Part shown: positions 48,361-57,835 of the stretch, piece by piece
Position numbering within the stretch: the stretch's first letter is position 1
Layout of the letters: each line of letters begins with the position of its first letter
Source: Croceicoccus marinus
Lineage (GTDB): Bacteria > Pseudomonadota > Alphaproteobacteria > Sphingomonadales > Sphingomonadaceae
DNA: 64,000 bases
Reading direction: 5' to 3'
NCBI RefSeq assembly: GCF_001661675.2
Contig: NZ_CP019602.1
Span: 2,257,501-2,321,500, forward strand
Translations under genes and position numbers: made by a program
The notes under the pieces: generated by a model
Told to the model about the DNA's origin: nothing
Seen by the model: only the letters and a program-made list of their open reading frames with translations
The model's database searches: none

Positions 48361-48675
48361 TCAGTGCGGGAAATGCGTGTCGACGAAATGCCGCGTGAAT
48401 TCGCGCGGATCAGGCGGGGTGCCGCCGTTCGCCTTCATGAATTTGATCGCGCCCTTGTTCCACACCTCGCGGATGGCCAGCGTCATGCCGGGGCGGAAGT
48501 TCATGCGCTGCTCGACGATGGACTTCCAGTCGCCCTCCAGCCCATAAGCCTTGCGCATCTGCGGCTCCATGTCCTTCAGCGCCTTTTCCGCGTCCGCATG
48601 CATGCAGCCGGTCGCCGCCAGAACATAGCTGTCGAGCAGCCGCAGGAACGGCTTGCCCTGATAGCGGTCCGTCAC
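48361..48675 (-). CDS. Small conserved protein of unknown function between glmU and glmS
   Basis: 104 residues from GTG 48675, overlapping the glmU stop by 4 bases. The helical protein contains LLDSYVLAATGCMHADAEKALKDMEPQMRKAYGL and ends PPDPREFTRHFVDTHFPH, with no known motif, signal or membrane segment. Coupling to glmU and the 24-base gap to glmS place it in one transcript, but a role in UDP-GlcNAc synthesis is only a guess. Confidence 0.75.
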   Translation of the reverse strand: MTDRYQGKPFLRLLDSYVLAATGCMHADAEKALKDMEPQMRKAYGLEGDWKSIVEQRMNFRPGMTLAIREVWNKGAIKFMKANGGTPPDPREFTRHFVDTHFPH

Positions 48676-50033
48676 TTCGCTTCCTTCTGCTTCTTCTTCA
48701 TCGCGTCGTGGAAGCGGTCTGCCCAGCCTGGCTTTACCAGCTGTTCGCCGCGGACCAGGCGAAGCTCTCCGTCGCCGACGTCGCGGGTCACCGCGCTGCC
48801 CGCCGCCACGATCGCGTCGGCGCCGACCCGAAGCGGGGCGATCAGCGAGGAGTTCGAGCCGATGAAGGCGCGCTCCCCGATCTCGGTCCGGTGCTTGAAA
48901 TAGCCGTCGTAGTTGCAGGTGATCGTGCCCGCCCCGATATTCGCGCCCGCACCCACCGTGGCATCGCCCAGATAGGTCAGGTGATTGGCCTTGGCCCCCG
49001 CGCCCAAAGTGCTGTTCTTCACCTCGACGAAATTGCCGACCTTGGCGCCCGCTTCAAGCACTGCGCCGGGGCGCAGGCGGGCATGGGGGCCGACTTCGCA
49101 GCCCTCGCCAACGCTGGCGCCTTCCAGATGACTGAAGGCCCGGATCTTTGCATTGGGCGCCACATTCACGCCGGGGCCGAAGACCACATTGGGTTCGACC
49201 ACCACATCCTCGGCCAGCATGGTGTCCCAGCTGAAGAACACGGTCTGCGGCGCGCGCAGGGTGACGCCGTCCGCCATCGCCTCGGCCCGGCGGAAATCCT
49301 GCCACTGTGCTTCCGCTTCGGCGAGTTCGGCGCGGCTGTTGATGCCGGCGACCTCGCTTGCCTCGTCGGTTTCGACCACGGCACAGGCCTGACCGTCGGC
49401 GGCGGCGAGGTTGACGATGTCGGGCAGGTAATATTCGCCCTGCGCATTGTCGTTGCCGACCCGGTCGAGCAGCGCAAACAAAGCCTCCCCCCGGACGGCC
49501 ATCACGCCCGAATTGCACAAGGTGCAGGCGCGCTCTTCCTCGGTGGCGTCCTTGTGTTCGACCATCCTGGCGATGCGGCCATCGTCGCCCGCGATGATGC
49601 GGCCATAGGTCCTTGTGTCGTCGGGCCGGAAGCCCAGCACCACCGCGGTGGGCGCGTCATCGCCGTGCAGCCGCCGCTGCATCGCCTGCATCGTGGCGCT
49701 GCGCAGGAAGGGCACGTCGCCATACAGGATCAGCACGTCGCCCGAATGGCCCGAAAGCGCCTCGCGCGCCTGCAGCACCGCGTGGCCGGTGCCCAGCTGG
49801 CGGTCCTGCACCGCGAAATCCGCCTTGCCCTTCAGCGCGCGTTCCACCTGTTCGCGCAGATCGCCGGTGACGACGATGGTGCGCGACGGGTTCAGCGCGG
49901 CGGCGCTGGCCATCAGATGCTCTATCATCGGCCGGCCGGCGATGGGGTGCAGCACCTTGTGCAGCGCGCTTTTCATGCGCGTGCCCTTGCCTGCGGCCAG
50001 GATGATGATGGCTAGCTCATTCGTTTCTGTCAC
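48672..50033 (-). CDS. glmU: Bifunctional N-acetylglucosamine-1-phosphate uridyltransferase / glucosamine-1-phosphate acetyltransferase
   Basis: 453 residues from GTG 50033 (MTETNELAIIILAAGKGTRM). The uridyltransferase domain has LAAGKGTRM, QLGTGHAV and YGDVPFL. The C-terminal left-handed beta-helix has hexapeptide repeats and NFVEVKNSTLGAGAKANHLTYLGDA, with catalytic His in NHLTYLGD. It acetylates glucosamine-1-phosphate and makes UDP-GlcNAc for peptidoglycan, LPS and exopolysaccharide. It is divergent from the gph-type gene at 50130. Confidence 0.97.
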   Translation of the reverse strand: MTETNELAIIILAAGKGTRMKSALHKVLHPIAGRPMIEHLMASAAALNPSRTIVVTGDLREQVERALKGKADFAVQDRQLGTGHAVLQAREALSGHSGDVLILYGDVPFLRSATMQAMQRRLHGDDAPTAVVLGFRPDDTRTYGRIIAGDDGRIARMVEHKDATEEERACTLCNSGVMAVRGEALFALLDRVGNDNAQGEYYLPDIVNLAAADGQACAVVETDEASEVAGINSRAELAEAEAQWQDFRRAEAMADGVTLRAPQTVFFSWDTMLAEDVVVEPNVVFGPGVNVAPNAKIRAFSHLEGASVGEGCEVGPHARLRPGAVLEAGAKVGNFVEVKNSTLGAGAKANHLTYLGDATVGAGANIGAGTITCNYDGYFKHRTEIGERAFIGSNSSLIAPLRVGADAIVAAGSAVTRDVGDGELRLVRGEQLVKPGWADRFHDAMKKKQKEAK

Positions 50034-50129
50034 GGCGATTCCGGTAATGCAAAAGGCGTCAGGTTCGCGGGCAGGCTTGCCAGCAAATGGTTGCGGTTTC
50101 CATACTCGCAAGGCATGCGCGCACAGGCA

Positions 50130-50828
50130 ATGTCCGAACGCCCGAACCCGTCCACCAGTTTCCCGTCCATTCGCTTTGGCGCCGTCGGTTTCGACCTCGA
50201 CGGCACGCTGCTCGATACCGCGCCTGATATCGCGCATGCCCTGAACCACGCCTTGCAAATGGCGGGCCGCCCCGCCCTTCGGCTTGAGGAAGTGCGCCCG
50301 ATGATCGGCGGCGGGGCTAAGAAGCTGCTGGCCAGGGCGCTGGGCGGCGGCGAGCGCGTGCCGGATGACGAGCTGGAGCCGCTCTATGCCGAGCTGCTCG
50401 ATCATTACCGCGCGCATATCGCGGTCGAGACGCGCGCCTATGACGGGCTGGAGCGGGCGCTCGACGAACTGGCGGCGCGCGGCATCAGGCTGGGGGTCGC
50501 GACCAACAAGCTGGAAAGCCTTGCGGTGCATTTGCTGCAGCAGATGGGACTGGCAGGCCGCTTCGACTGCATCGTGGGCGGCGACACGCTGGGCACCGAG
50601 CGCGCCAAGCCAAGGCCCGACATGCTGCACCATCTGGCGCAGCGCTGCGGCGGCGGGGCAATGGCCTTCGTCGGCGATTCCGCGTTCGACGTAAAGGCGG
50701 CGCAGGCGGCGGGCATGCCCGCCATCGCGGTCAGCTTCGGCTATCCGGGCATGGCGATCGGCGAACTGGGCGCGGACCGGGTCATCGATCACTACGACGA
50801 ATTATTGCCCGCGCTCGCAGCTTTGTAG
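50130..50828 (+). CDS. gph: Phosphoglycolate phosphatase-like HAD hydrolase
   Basis: About 232 residues from the ATG at 50130 (ATGs at 50115 and 50091 are in frame). HAD motif I is GFDLDGTLLDT (nucleophile and acid Asp), motif II lies in GVATNKLESLA, Lys is in RAKPRPDML, and motif IV is FVGDSAFDVKAAQAAGM. The cap helix region (about 20-85) fits the Gph subfamily. It removes 2-phosphoglycolate from DNA repair or photorespiratory metabolism; other small phosphosugars are possible substrates. Confidence 0.87.
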   Translation: MSERPNPSTSFPSIRFGAVGFDLDGTLLDTAPDIAHALNHALQMAGRPALRLEEVRPMIGGGAKKLLARALGGGERVPDDELEPLYAELLDHYRAHIAVETRAYDGLERALDELAARGIRLGVATNKLESLAVHLLQQMGLAGRFDCIVGGDTLGTERAKPRPDMLHHLAQRCGGGAMAFVGDSAFDVKAAQAAGMPAIAVSFGYPGMAIGELGADRVIDHYDELLPALAAL

Positions 50829-51021
50829 CAGTCCGGTTTACACAGGCGACATGTCCTACACAGGCTGTCACCTGCCCCGGCGCCGCGGAAATCCGCCGGT
50901 TCCGGCCGATCGGTTGACACCATGGGGTGCTGGAAAAAGATCGACACTGCGAAAGAGCCCGCGCGCCGGAAACGCGCGCATCACGGCATGGCAGCGGCGC
51001 GGCGTGTAGGACAATAAATTG

Positions 51022-51039
51022 GCGCTGCCCGCGCAGCGC
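51022..51039 (-). terminator. Hairpin at the end of the dioxygenase gene
   Basis: GCGCTGC (51033-51039 on the - strand) and GCAGCGC (51022-51028) form a 7-bp stem with a GCGG loop, starting inside the stop codon. It is followed on the - strand by CAATTTATT. Confidence 0.55.
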
Positions 51040-52046
51040 TAGCGGCGGCGGGGGATGCGCCTTTTCAGCCGCGCGGCGAGGCCGGGCGGGGATCGGCGGG
51101 GATCGGCGACCGCTTCGCCCAGATAGGAATTCGGGCGGGGCGTCCCGTCCTCTACCGACACCAGGTTGCGCAGCGCCAGCCGGCCCAGCGGCTCGTCGGA
51201 AAAGGCGGGCGTGTAATAGATGCAGTCCTCGAAGAAATAATGCGTGACCTGCGACCAGCGGGTCAGCGTCGGATCGGTCTGGCGGCTGCCGCCGTGCAGC
51301 AGGTTGGCGCACCAGATCAGCGCCTGCCCCTTGCGCGCCAGGAATGTCTCTTGCGTCTTGCCATGCGTTTCGCACATCGCCTGCCACGCATCGCCATAGG
51401 GATCCTGCGCCGACTGCAGCTCGCTGCCATAGCCGCGGCGGCCGATCAGCGCATTGGTGAAGATCGGCCAGCGATGCGATCCGCGCACGTAGAACAGCGG
51501 CCCCGCCTCGGCCGGGACATCCTCCATCGCCAGCCAGACACCGCACATGAAGCGTTCGGGAAGGCTTGAGAAATGCACCGAATCGGCATGCGCCGCCTGC
51601 TGCGTGCCGACGGGGAAGTTCAGCGTCTGGAACGGGAAGGCGCGCCGTCCATACAGCCTGGAAAGCAGGTCCAGAACCTGGCCGTTCGACGCGATCGCGT
51701 GCACGTCCTCGTCGCTGCGCCAGGCATCCTGGATGCGCCGCTCGCCGCGGGTCTTGTCGGCGGCGGGATCGGCGAAATCGATGCCGAAGCCGGGGCCAAG
51801 GTTGCGCTGGATCCGGTCGATCCTGGCGTCGATGTCGGGGTCGGGAAAGTCGATGACGCCAAAGCCGTCGTCATGCAGCTGGCGGGCCAGCGCCTTTTCC
51901 TGGTCGGTGAAGCCGTCCAGCGGCTCGCTTTCGAAGATCGGCGATTCGATCAGCGGCACGCCGGGAAACAGCGACGCGGTCCTGGTCGCGGATGGGGCAT
52001 TCTGGTCCGACACTTCTGCCTGCCTTGTCGATGGAGCCATGGTCAT
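51039..52046 (-). CDS. Phytanoyl-CoA dioxygenase (PhyH) family protein
   Basis: About 335 residues from the ATG at 52046 (a second ATG at 52040; the frame is open to 52208). The Fe(II)/2-oxoglutarate ligands are H-x-D in AAHADSVHFS and the distal His in CANLLHGGSR, with an Arg 12-15 residues later for the cosubstrate. WLAMEDVPAEAGPLFYVRGSHRW is highly typical of PhyH enzymes. It hydroxylates an unknown small molecule or lipid. It stands alone between gph and the TspO-type gene. Confidence 0.85.
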   Translation of the reverse strand: MTMAPSTRQAEVSDQNAPSATRTASLFPGVPLIESPIFESEPLDGFTDQEKALARQLHDDGFGVIDFPDPDIDARIDRIQRNLGPGFGIDFADPAADKTRGERRIQDAWRSDEDVHAIASNGQVLDLLSRLYGRRAFPFQTLNFPVGTQQAAHADSVHFSSLPERFMCGVWLAMEDVPAEAGPLFYVRGSHRWPIFTNALIGRRGYGSELQSAQDPYGDAWQAMCETHGKTQETFLARKGQALIWCANLLHGGSRQTDPTLTRWSQVTHYFFEDCIYYTPAFSDEPLGRLALRNLVSVEDGTPRPNSYLGEAVADPRRSPPGLAARLKRRIPRRR

Positions 52047-52293
52047 GGGGCTGCGCCGCTTGCGCGCATGCATCAGCGGGATTGGCGCAATGGCAGGCGA
52101 TCCGCAAGCGGATTGCCGCCGGGTCAGCCGCATTGGCTGCGGACAAACGGGCCGGGGGTGCCGGGTGTGACGACTGACGGACGTCCGCGATGGGCCACTA
52201 AAAGACATTCCGCTTGTAAGTCAGGTCGCAGGAGAAGCGGCCTTTCCGCTGTTCGATCCCGCCCCCAAGCCAAAGCAGGGCAGCACGCGGCGG

Positions 52294-52779
52294 TCAGCCG
52301 GACGGGTGGCGGGTGAAGGGGCCGTTCAGCCGGACGATGGACCAGTTCAGCAGGGCCGCGAAGCTGACCCAGGCGAGATAGGGCACGATCAGCCAGCTTG
52401 CCAGCACCGACCATTCGCGCAGGAATACGCAAAGCGACAGCACCGACAGCCACAGGAACGGCACTTCGATCAAGGCCCAGTCCGGCCGTCTGGCCTTGAA
52501 GAACAGCGGGGACCACAGGAAGTGGACCACGCCGTTCACCAGATAGAGCGCCAGCAGGAACGCGGTCTCTCCGCGCTGCGCGGCGGTGTCCCAGCATAGC
52601 ACGAAGGCCCATGCGGCCAGCCCCAGAATGATGGTCCAGGCAGGGCCGAACAGCCAGTCGGGCGGCTGCCAGCGCGGCTTGTCGAGCCCGCGATACCAGT
52701 CGCCGATGGGGGTCAGCAGCGCTCCGCCTGCAAGCAGGACAATCGCCCAGACGGCGGCGAACGAGATCGGAAACACCAT
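52294..52779 (-). CDS. TspO/MBR family tryptophan-rich sensory protein
   Basis: 161 residues with five membrane helices. Typical TspO residues are visible: LDKPRWQPPDWLFGPAWTIILG, LYLVNGVVHFLWSPLFF and WLIVPYLAWVSFAALLNWSIVRLN. Bacterial TspO binds porphyrins and in photosynthetic alphaproteobacteria tunes tetrapyrrole-dependent gene expression and stress response. No pigment genes lie nearby. Confidence 0.9.
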   Translation of the reverse strand: MVFPISFAAVWAIVLLAGGALLTPIGDWYRGLDKPRWQPPDWLFGPAWTIILGLAAWAFVLCWDTAAQRGETAFLLALYLVNGVVHFLWSPLFFKARRPDWALIEVPFLWLSVLSLCVFLREWSVLASWLIVPYLAWVSFAALLNWSIVRLNGPFTRHPSG

Positions 52780-52887
52780 GCCCGGTCATAGGCGCGGCGC
52801 GCGGCGCTGGCAAACGGATGCGCGGCGCTGGATCGGGATGAAGCGGCGCGGTAATGCCGCCGCCGAACGACGATGAGGGAAGCGGGC

Positions 52888-53340
52888 ATGGATGTCGCAT
52901 ACAGGCAGGAAATGGTGAGCGCGGCGGAATTCGCCGAGCTGCTCGAACGGTCGGGGCTGGCGGCAAGGCGCCCGGTTGGCGATCGCGCCCGTCTTCAGCG
53001 GATGATCGACCATGCCGACCTGATCGTGACCGCCCGGATCGGGGCGGGCCGGATCGGGGCGGGCGGGATGGGGACTGCCGGGGCTGGCGACAACGGGCGG
53101 CTGGTCGGCATCGCGCGTTCGCTGACCGACTGGTCCTATGCGGCCTATCTGTCGGACCTTGCGGTGGATGCGGCCTATCAGAAAAAGGGGATCGGCAAGC
53201 GGCTGATCGCCGAAACGCGCAGGCTGGCGGGAGAGGAGGCGATGCTGCTGCTGGTCGCCGCGCCCGATGCGGCGGGCTATTACGACGGGATCGGCATGGC
53301 GCGCAGCGACCGCGCGTTCCTGTACCCCAGGGCCAGATAG
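52888..53340 (+). CDS. GNAT-family N-acetyltransferase
   Basis: About 150 residues from the ATG at 52888 (GAGGGAAG lies upstream; 52873 is also possible). The acetyl-CoA loop is YLSDLAVDAAYQKKGIGKRLIAE (Q/R-x-x-G-x-G/A) and the C-terminal strand is LLLVAAPDAAGYYDGIGM. The middle has a low-complexity insert (RIGAGRIGAGGMGTAGAG) encoded by a 15-bp tandem repeat. The substrate is unknown; the layout fits small-molecule acetyltransferases. Confidence 0.82.
   Translation: MDVAYRQEMVSAAEFAELLERSGLAARRPVGDRARLQRMIDHADLIVTARIGAGRIGAGGMGTAGAGDNGRLVGIARSLTDWSYAAYLSDLAVDAAYQKKGIGKRLIAETRRLAGEEAMLLLVAAPDAAGYYDGIGMARSDRAFLYPRAR
53035..53064 (+). repeat. 15-bp tandem duplication within the acetyltransferase gene
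   Basis: CGGATCGGGGCGGGC occurs twice back to back and adds five residues (RIGAG) in frame. The following bases (GGGATGGGGAC...) look like a decayed third copy. Confidence 0.8.
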
Positions 53341-53368
53341 CGGATGGGCCTGCGGATCGGAAGCCCGC

Positions 53369-53719
53369 CTAGTCCTCGACGATCTTGAGCAGGCGGCGTT
53401 CAAGCAGCGATAGGACGCCCGCCAGATCGTGCCCGCGCTTCAGCACCTGGCCCGCTTCGCCGAACAGGGTCCACATGCCCTGGCGGCTGCGCAGCGCGGG
53501 GCATTTCTCGATCCGGACCTGCGGGCGTTCGGCGGCGCGGCGAAAGGCGGAGAAGCTGGCGGCGTCCCTGCCGAAATCCATCGCGTAATCGCGCCACTGG
53601 CCCGCCGCGACCATCCGGCCATAGAGGTCGAGGATGCGGCCCAGTTCCAGCCGGTCGAACCCGATCTGCTGCGGGGCGGAGCGATGCGGGCCGCGCGGAA
53701 GGGGGACGACATTGTTCAC
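53369..53719 (-). CDS. DUF2794 family protein
   Basis: 116 residues from GTG 53719. The conserved pattern FDRLELGRILDLYGRMVAAGQWRDYAMDFGRDAASFSAFRRAAERPQ matches DUF2794, a small protein of alphaproteobacteria with unknown role. RIEKCPAL and LFGEAGQVLKRGHDLAGVLSLLERRL complete it. It is 37 bases from cysE on the same strand. Confidence 0.88.
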   Translation of the reverse strand: MNNVVPLPRGPHRSAPQQIGFDRLELGRILDLYGRMVAAGQWRDYAMDFGRDAASFSAFRRAAERPQVRIEKCPALRSRQGMWTLFGEAGQVLKRGHDLAGVLSLLERRLLKIVED

Positions 53720-53756
53720 GCCGCGCTCCTGCCGGAGGGGCGCATGACGCGGTCAC

Positions 53757-54521
53757 TCATCCGTTGCCGACCTCGTCCTGCCGGTCGCCGCGGCCCAGTT
53801 CGGGCACGTGCTCGCGCTGCGGCGCTTCGCTGTTCCGGCGCGGCATGGGCAGCGGCCCCTGCCCCTCGGCGGCGCGCAGGCGGTCGATCTCGGCCTTGAG
53901 CGCGGCGATCTGCTCCTCAAGCTCGTCCACGCGGGGCACCACCGGTTCGCACGGGTCCTTGCAGGGCGTGCCATAGGGCATGAACTGCCGCTGATAGGTT
54001 TCCGCCGCGACCAGGGTCGACCGGGCCTTCTGCCCGATCATCGTCGCGCCTTCGGGCACATCCTCTATCACCACGGCGGCGGCGCCGATGCGCGCGCGCT
54101 GCCCGATGGTGACGGGGCCGATGATCTGCGCGCCCGATCCCACGATCACCCCGTCGAGCAGCGTGGGGTGCCGCTTGCCCGGAATGCCGTTGGTCGGATT
54201 GGTGCCGCCCAGCGTGACGCATTGATAGATCGTGACATTGTCGCCGATCTCGGCCGTTTCGCCGATGACCGAAAAGCCGTGGTCGATGAAGAAATTGCGC
54301 CCGATCCTGGCGCCCGGATGGATGTCGATCGCGGTCAGGAAGCGGGCGAAATGGTTCACCACGCGCGCCAGGAAGAACAGCCCGCCGCCATACAGCCAGT
54401 GCGCGATGCGGTGCATGCCCAGCGCCAGCACGCCCGGATACAGCAGCACTTCCCAGCGCGAGCGGGGCGAAGGATCGCGATCCGCCACGGAATCGAGATA
54501 GGCGATCAGTCGTTCAAACAT
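53757..54521 (-). CDS. cysE: Serine O-acetyltransferase (EpsC/CysE type)
   Basis: 254 residues from the ATG at 54521. The N-terminal helical part (MFERLIAYLDSVADRDP, ALGMHRIAHWLYGGG) is followed by a left-handed beta-helix with IDIHPGARIGRNFFIDHGFSVIGETAEIGDNVTIYQCVTLGGT, where the catalytic His and Asp lie in DIHPGA and FIDHG. A C-terminal coiled coil (VDELEEQIAALKAEIDRLRAAEGQ) is extra. It activates serine for cysteine synthesis. Confidence 0.93.
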   Translation of the reverse strand: MFERLIAYLDSVADRDPSPRSRWEVLLYPGVLALGMHRIAHWLYGGGLFFLARVVNHFARFLTAIDIHPGARIGRNFFIDHGFSVIGETAEIGDNVTIYQCVTLGGTNPTNGIPGKRHPTLLDGVIVGSGAQIIGPVTIGQRARIGAAAVVIEDVPEGATMIGQKARSTLVAAETYQRQFMPYGTPCKDPCEPVVPRVDELEEQIAALKAEIDRLRAAEGQGPLPMPRRNSEAPQREHVPELGRGDRQDEVGNG

Positions 54522-54577
54522 CGCGTCATACTCGCACTTGCCGCGCCCTATCGCAAGAAGGGCCTGTTTCGTGATCG

Positions 54578-55222
54578 CTAGAGCAGGTCGCCCTGCTCGC
54601 CCATGCCGCCGCCGCCAAGCGTGTCCAGCGCCTCGCGCCAGACGGCCAGCGTCGCGGGGACCTTGCGTTCGAGGCTGATGCGGTCGATCTCGGCCACCAG
54701 CGCCTCTATCCCGGCGAAGCTGCGCGGTGCGCGCGGCACCAGATAGGTGGTGGCCCCGTCGGCCAATGCAAGACCGCGCGCCTCGGCATGGGCCTCGATC
54801 AGCCCCTCGATCATCGTGTCGCCGGGCGGGTCGATCCGCAGGTTCAGCGCCGCGCCCAGCCGCGAGCCCAGGTCGGGGAGCGACACCTGCCAGCCGTCCG
54901 GCACCGGAGGTCCGATAATCAGCAGCGGGCGCTGCGCTTCCTGCGCGCGGTTCCAGCGGTGGAAGATCGCGTCCTCCTCCATCGCCTGTGCGTCGTCGAT
55001 GGCGTCGCCCAGGCCGCTTGCCGCGAACCAGCGCGCGATCAGCGACTTGCCCGAACGCGGTTCGCCCCACAGCAGCGCGGTGCGGAACGGCCAGCTTGCG
55101 GCATGGCGGCAAGCGTCCAGCACGCCTTCGTTCGCGGGGCCGACCACGATGCGGACAGCGCCGCCGGGCCGGATCAGCGGCAGCGGGATCTGGCCCGCGA
55201 AAGGCTTGCCGGGATGGGGCAT
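54578..55222 (-). CDS. hdaA: HdaA-like regulator of replication initiation (DnaA AAA+ homologue)
   Basis: 214 residues. An N-terminal beta-clamp-binding motif (GQIPLPL) is followed by an AAA+ P-loop GEPRSGKS, sensor segment LLIIGPPVP and C-terminal helix bundle (LGSRLGAALNLRIDPP). No DNA-binding domain IV is present, as expected for HdaA/Hda. It stimulates DnaA-ATP hydrolysis after replication starts. It lies directly downstream of the secreted DUF2066-like gene on the same strand, an arrangement seen with purM in alphaproteobacteria. Confidence 0.88.
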   Translation of the reverse strand: MPHPGKPFAGQIPLPLIRPGGAVRIVVGPANEGVLDACRHAASWPFRTALLWGEPRSGKSLIARWFAASGLGDAIDDAQAMEEDAIFHRWNRAQEAQRPLLIIGPPVPDGWQVSLPDLGSRLGAALNLRIDPPGDTMIEGLIEAHAEARGLALADGATTYLVPRAPRSFAGIEALVAEIDRISLERKVPATLAVWREALDTLGGGGMGEQGDLL

Positions 55223-55232
55223 GGCCAGCCCC

Positions 55233-56528
55233 CTAGCGGGAAATCCTCAGCGCGTCGTCGCCCTGCGTCACCTGCCAGCCGCGGGCGCGCAGCGCCTGGG
55301 CCAGCGCGTCGAGGTCGCCGGCATAGCCGACCTGCAAAACCGACGTGCCGCCGATCGCCAGGCTGCCGACCGCGGTGCCCGATACGCCGGGCGTGCCGTT
55401 GATACCGGTCAGCGCTGCATCCAGCGCCGCCGGATCGGGCGTGGCGACCTGCACCGTATAGCGCGCCGCCGCCGGCGCGGGTGTCGGTGCGGCGGGCTGC
55501 TCCGCCGGGGCCGCGGTGCCGGGCTGCGGCGCGGGGGCGGCAGGCGCGGCGGGGGCGGATTCGCGGGTCAGCGCTTCCAGCAGGGCCGGGTCGATGGTCG
55601 CTTCCTCGACATTCAGCGTATCGTCGACCTGCAGCCGGCCGGCGGCCATCGCGTCGGCATAGATGCCGTCGATCCGCACGACCGCGCGGTCCAGCATGTC
55701 GGCCAGCTGGGTATCGTCGGCTGCGGTCATGGTAAAGCTGCCGAGGTAGCGGTTGTCGGGCCCGTGGCGCGCGGTGAAGGTGCCGACCACCGGACCGCCC
55801 GGCCACTGGCGTTCCAGCCGCGCCATCGGGATCAGCACGTCGGCGGCGCCGAATTCGTCGAGGATGTTGCGCCACCAGCTGCGGCTGCGGCGGCCCGCCT
55901 GCCCCGCGTTCAGCAGCAGCGATTCGCCGCCCGCGCCGAACGGACGCACGTAATCCACCGGGCTGGACCCGGTGCGGAACTGCGCCCAGGCGCGCTGCCA
56001 GGGGGTGCGGGATTCGTAAAGCTGCGCGGTCCCGCCGGAAAAGGTGACCGGCAGCACCAGCATCGGCGCGGAGCGGACCAGCGTGTCGCTCTGACCGAAC
56101 AGCTCGCCCGCGCGTGCGCGGTCGAAGATCACGCCCAGCTTCGCGACATAGCGGCGCGGACCGATCTCCTCGCGCTCCACCACCACGGCCGAGACCATCT
56201 GCGACAGCCGCGAATCGGCGACCTCGGGCGCTTCGGCGCCGCCATGGGTGCGCGCATAGAGCACTTCCCATGCCTTGCGCTGCGCCTGCAGCCAGCCGTT
56301 GGTGCGCGCTTCCTCTGCCGTCTTGCCGACGGCGTTGACGCTGATCCCGTCCACTTCGAAATCGCCGCTGCTGGCGATGGGGGCGATGCCGCGCTCACCC
56401 TCGACCTGCGCGGCGACGCGCCAGCCGGCCAGAGCCAGCGCCGCCAGCGCGAACGCGGCCAGCAGCGCGCGAATCCGCGCAGGGTTGCGGGCCATGGAAA
56501 GGGCAGGAGGCGAAAGCGAAATCGACAT
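55233..56528 (-). CDS. DUF2066-like membrane-anchored protein
   Basis: About 431 residues from the ATG at 56528 (start uncertain: 56492 begins [20 protein letters not shown], also signal-like). An N-terminal hydrophobic helix is followed by two beta-rich domains and an Ala/Pro-rich linker ([26 protein letters not shown]) before a C-terminal module ([34 protein letters not shown]) resembling a ferredoxin-like fold. Function is unknown; divergent from purM and upstream of hdaA. Confidence 0.75.
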   Translation of the reverse strand: MSISLSPPALSMARNPARIRALLAAFALAALALAGWRVAAQVEGERGIAPIASSGDFEVDGISVNAVGKTAEEARTNGWLQAQRKAWEVLYARTHGGAEAPEVADSRLSQMVSAVVVEREEIGPRRYVAKLGVIFDRARAGELFGQSDTLVRSAPMLVLPVTFSGGTAQLYESRTPWQRAWAQFRTGSSPVDYVRPFGAGGESLLLNAGQAGRRSRSWWRNILDEFGAADVLIPMARLERQWPGGPVVGTFTARHGPDNRYLGSFTMTAADDTQLADMLDRAVVRIDGIYADAMAAGRLQVDDTLNVEEATIDPALLEALTRESAPAAPAAPAPQPGTAAPAEQPAAPTPAPAAARYTVQVATPDPAALDAALTGINGTPGVSGTAVGSLAIGGTSVLQVGYAGDLDALAQALRARGWQVTQGDDALRISR

Positions 56529-56721
56529 GTCGGGAAAGGGCTTAGGGCGGCCTAGCGGCTGCGCACAAGAAGCATATTGGCGTTCATGCCCGCTTCTTTG
56601 CCGAAATGGCCGTGGAAATCCAAGCCGGAAAGCGATAGGCGCTGCCGCTTCACCGGTGTGCCGCCGTTTCGGGCATGCCGCGACCATGGATCGGGGCGCT
56701 TCAGGCCCGTTGGGATTTGCG

Positions 56722-57828
56722 ATGAACGACAAGAGCGACAGCCCGAAGAGCTATAGTTACGAACAGGCAGGCGTATCGATCGCCGCGGGCAATGCGCTGG
56801 TAAGGGCGATCGCCCCGCTGGCCCGATCGACCGCGCGCCCCGGCGCGACCAGCGAGCTGGGCGGGTTCGGCGGGTTCTTCGACCCCAGGGCGGCGGGCTA
56901 TGCCGATCCGCTGCTGGTGGCGGCGAACGACGGCGTGGGCACCAAGGTGAAGCTGGCCATCGACCACGACCGGCACGACCATATCGGCATCGACCTGGTC
57001 GCCATGTGCGTCAACGACCTGATCGTGCAGGGCGCGGAGCCCTTGTTCTTCCTGGACTATTTCGCCACCGGCAAGCTTGAGAACGGCGTCGCGACCCGCG
57101 TGGTCGCCGGCATTGCCGAGGGCTGCAAACAGGCAGGCTGCGCGCTGATCGGGGGCGAGACGGCGGAAATGCCCGGCATGTATGCGGCGGGCGATTACGA
57201 CCTGGCGGGCTTCTGCGTCGGCGCGGTCGAGCGCGGCGAGCAGCTGACCGGCGACAAGGTCGCGGAAGGCGACGTGCTGCTGGGCCTGGCCAGTTCCGGG
57301 GTGCATTCCAACGGCTATTCGCTGGTGCGGCGGCTGGCGGCGGACAAGGGCTGGAAGCTCGACCGCCCTGCCCTGTTCGATCACGAGACGCTGCTGATCG
57401 ATGCGCTGATCGCGCCGACCAGGATCTATGTGAAGACGCTGCTGGCGCCGATCCGCGCGGGGCGCATCCATGCATGCGCGCATATCACCGGCGGCGGCCT
57501 GCTTGAAAACGTGCCGCGCGTGCTGCCCGAGGGGCTCCATGCCCATATCGACGCGGGCGCGTGGGAGCAGCCGCGGCTGATGGCGTTCCTGCAGGCGCAG
57601 GGGCATATCGAGCCCGAGGAGATGGCGCGCACCTTCAATTGCGGCATCGGCATGGTGCTGGCGGCCGCGCCGGACGAAGCCGATTCGCTGGCGGCGGATC
57701 TGGAAGCCGCGGGCGAAACCGTGCTGCGCATCGGCGAGATTCGCGGCGGAACGCGCGGCTGCACCGTATCGGGCAAGGCGGCCGAATGGTCGGCCAAGGC
57801 GGACTGGACCGCCACGCACGAGCAGTAA
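56722..57828 (+). CDS. purM: Phosphoribosylformylglycinamidine cyclo-ligase (AIR synthetase)
   Basis: 368 residues from the ATG at 56722. [12 protein letters not shown], the ATP/metal segment [45 protein letters not shown] and [16 protein letters not shown] are all standard. It forms AIR, the fifth purine intermediate. It is followed by a decayed outer-membrane gene on the opposite strand and then by purN about 1.8 kb away. Confidence 0.96.
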   Translation: MNDKSDSPKSYSYEQAGVSIAAGNALVRAIAPLARSTARPGATSELGGFGGFFDPRAAGYADPLLVAANDGVGTKVKLAIDHDRHDHIGIDLVAMCVNDLIVQGAEPLFFLDYFATGKLENGVATRVVAGIAEGCKQAGCALIGGETAEMPGMYAAGDYDLAGFCVGAVERGEQLTGDKVAEGDVLLGLASSGVHSNGYSLVRRLAADKGWKLDRPALFDHETLLIDALIAPTRIYVKTLLAPIRAGRIHACAHITGGGLLENVPRVLPEGLHAHIDAGAWEQPRLMAFLQAQGHIEPEEMARTFNCGIGMVLAAAPDEADSLAADLEAAGETVLRIGEIRGGTRGCTVSGKAAEWSAKADWTATHEQ

Positions 57829-57835
57829 GCGCGCG

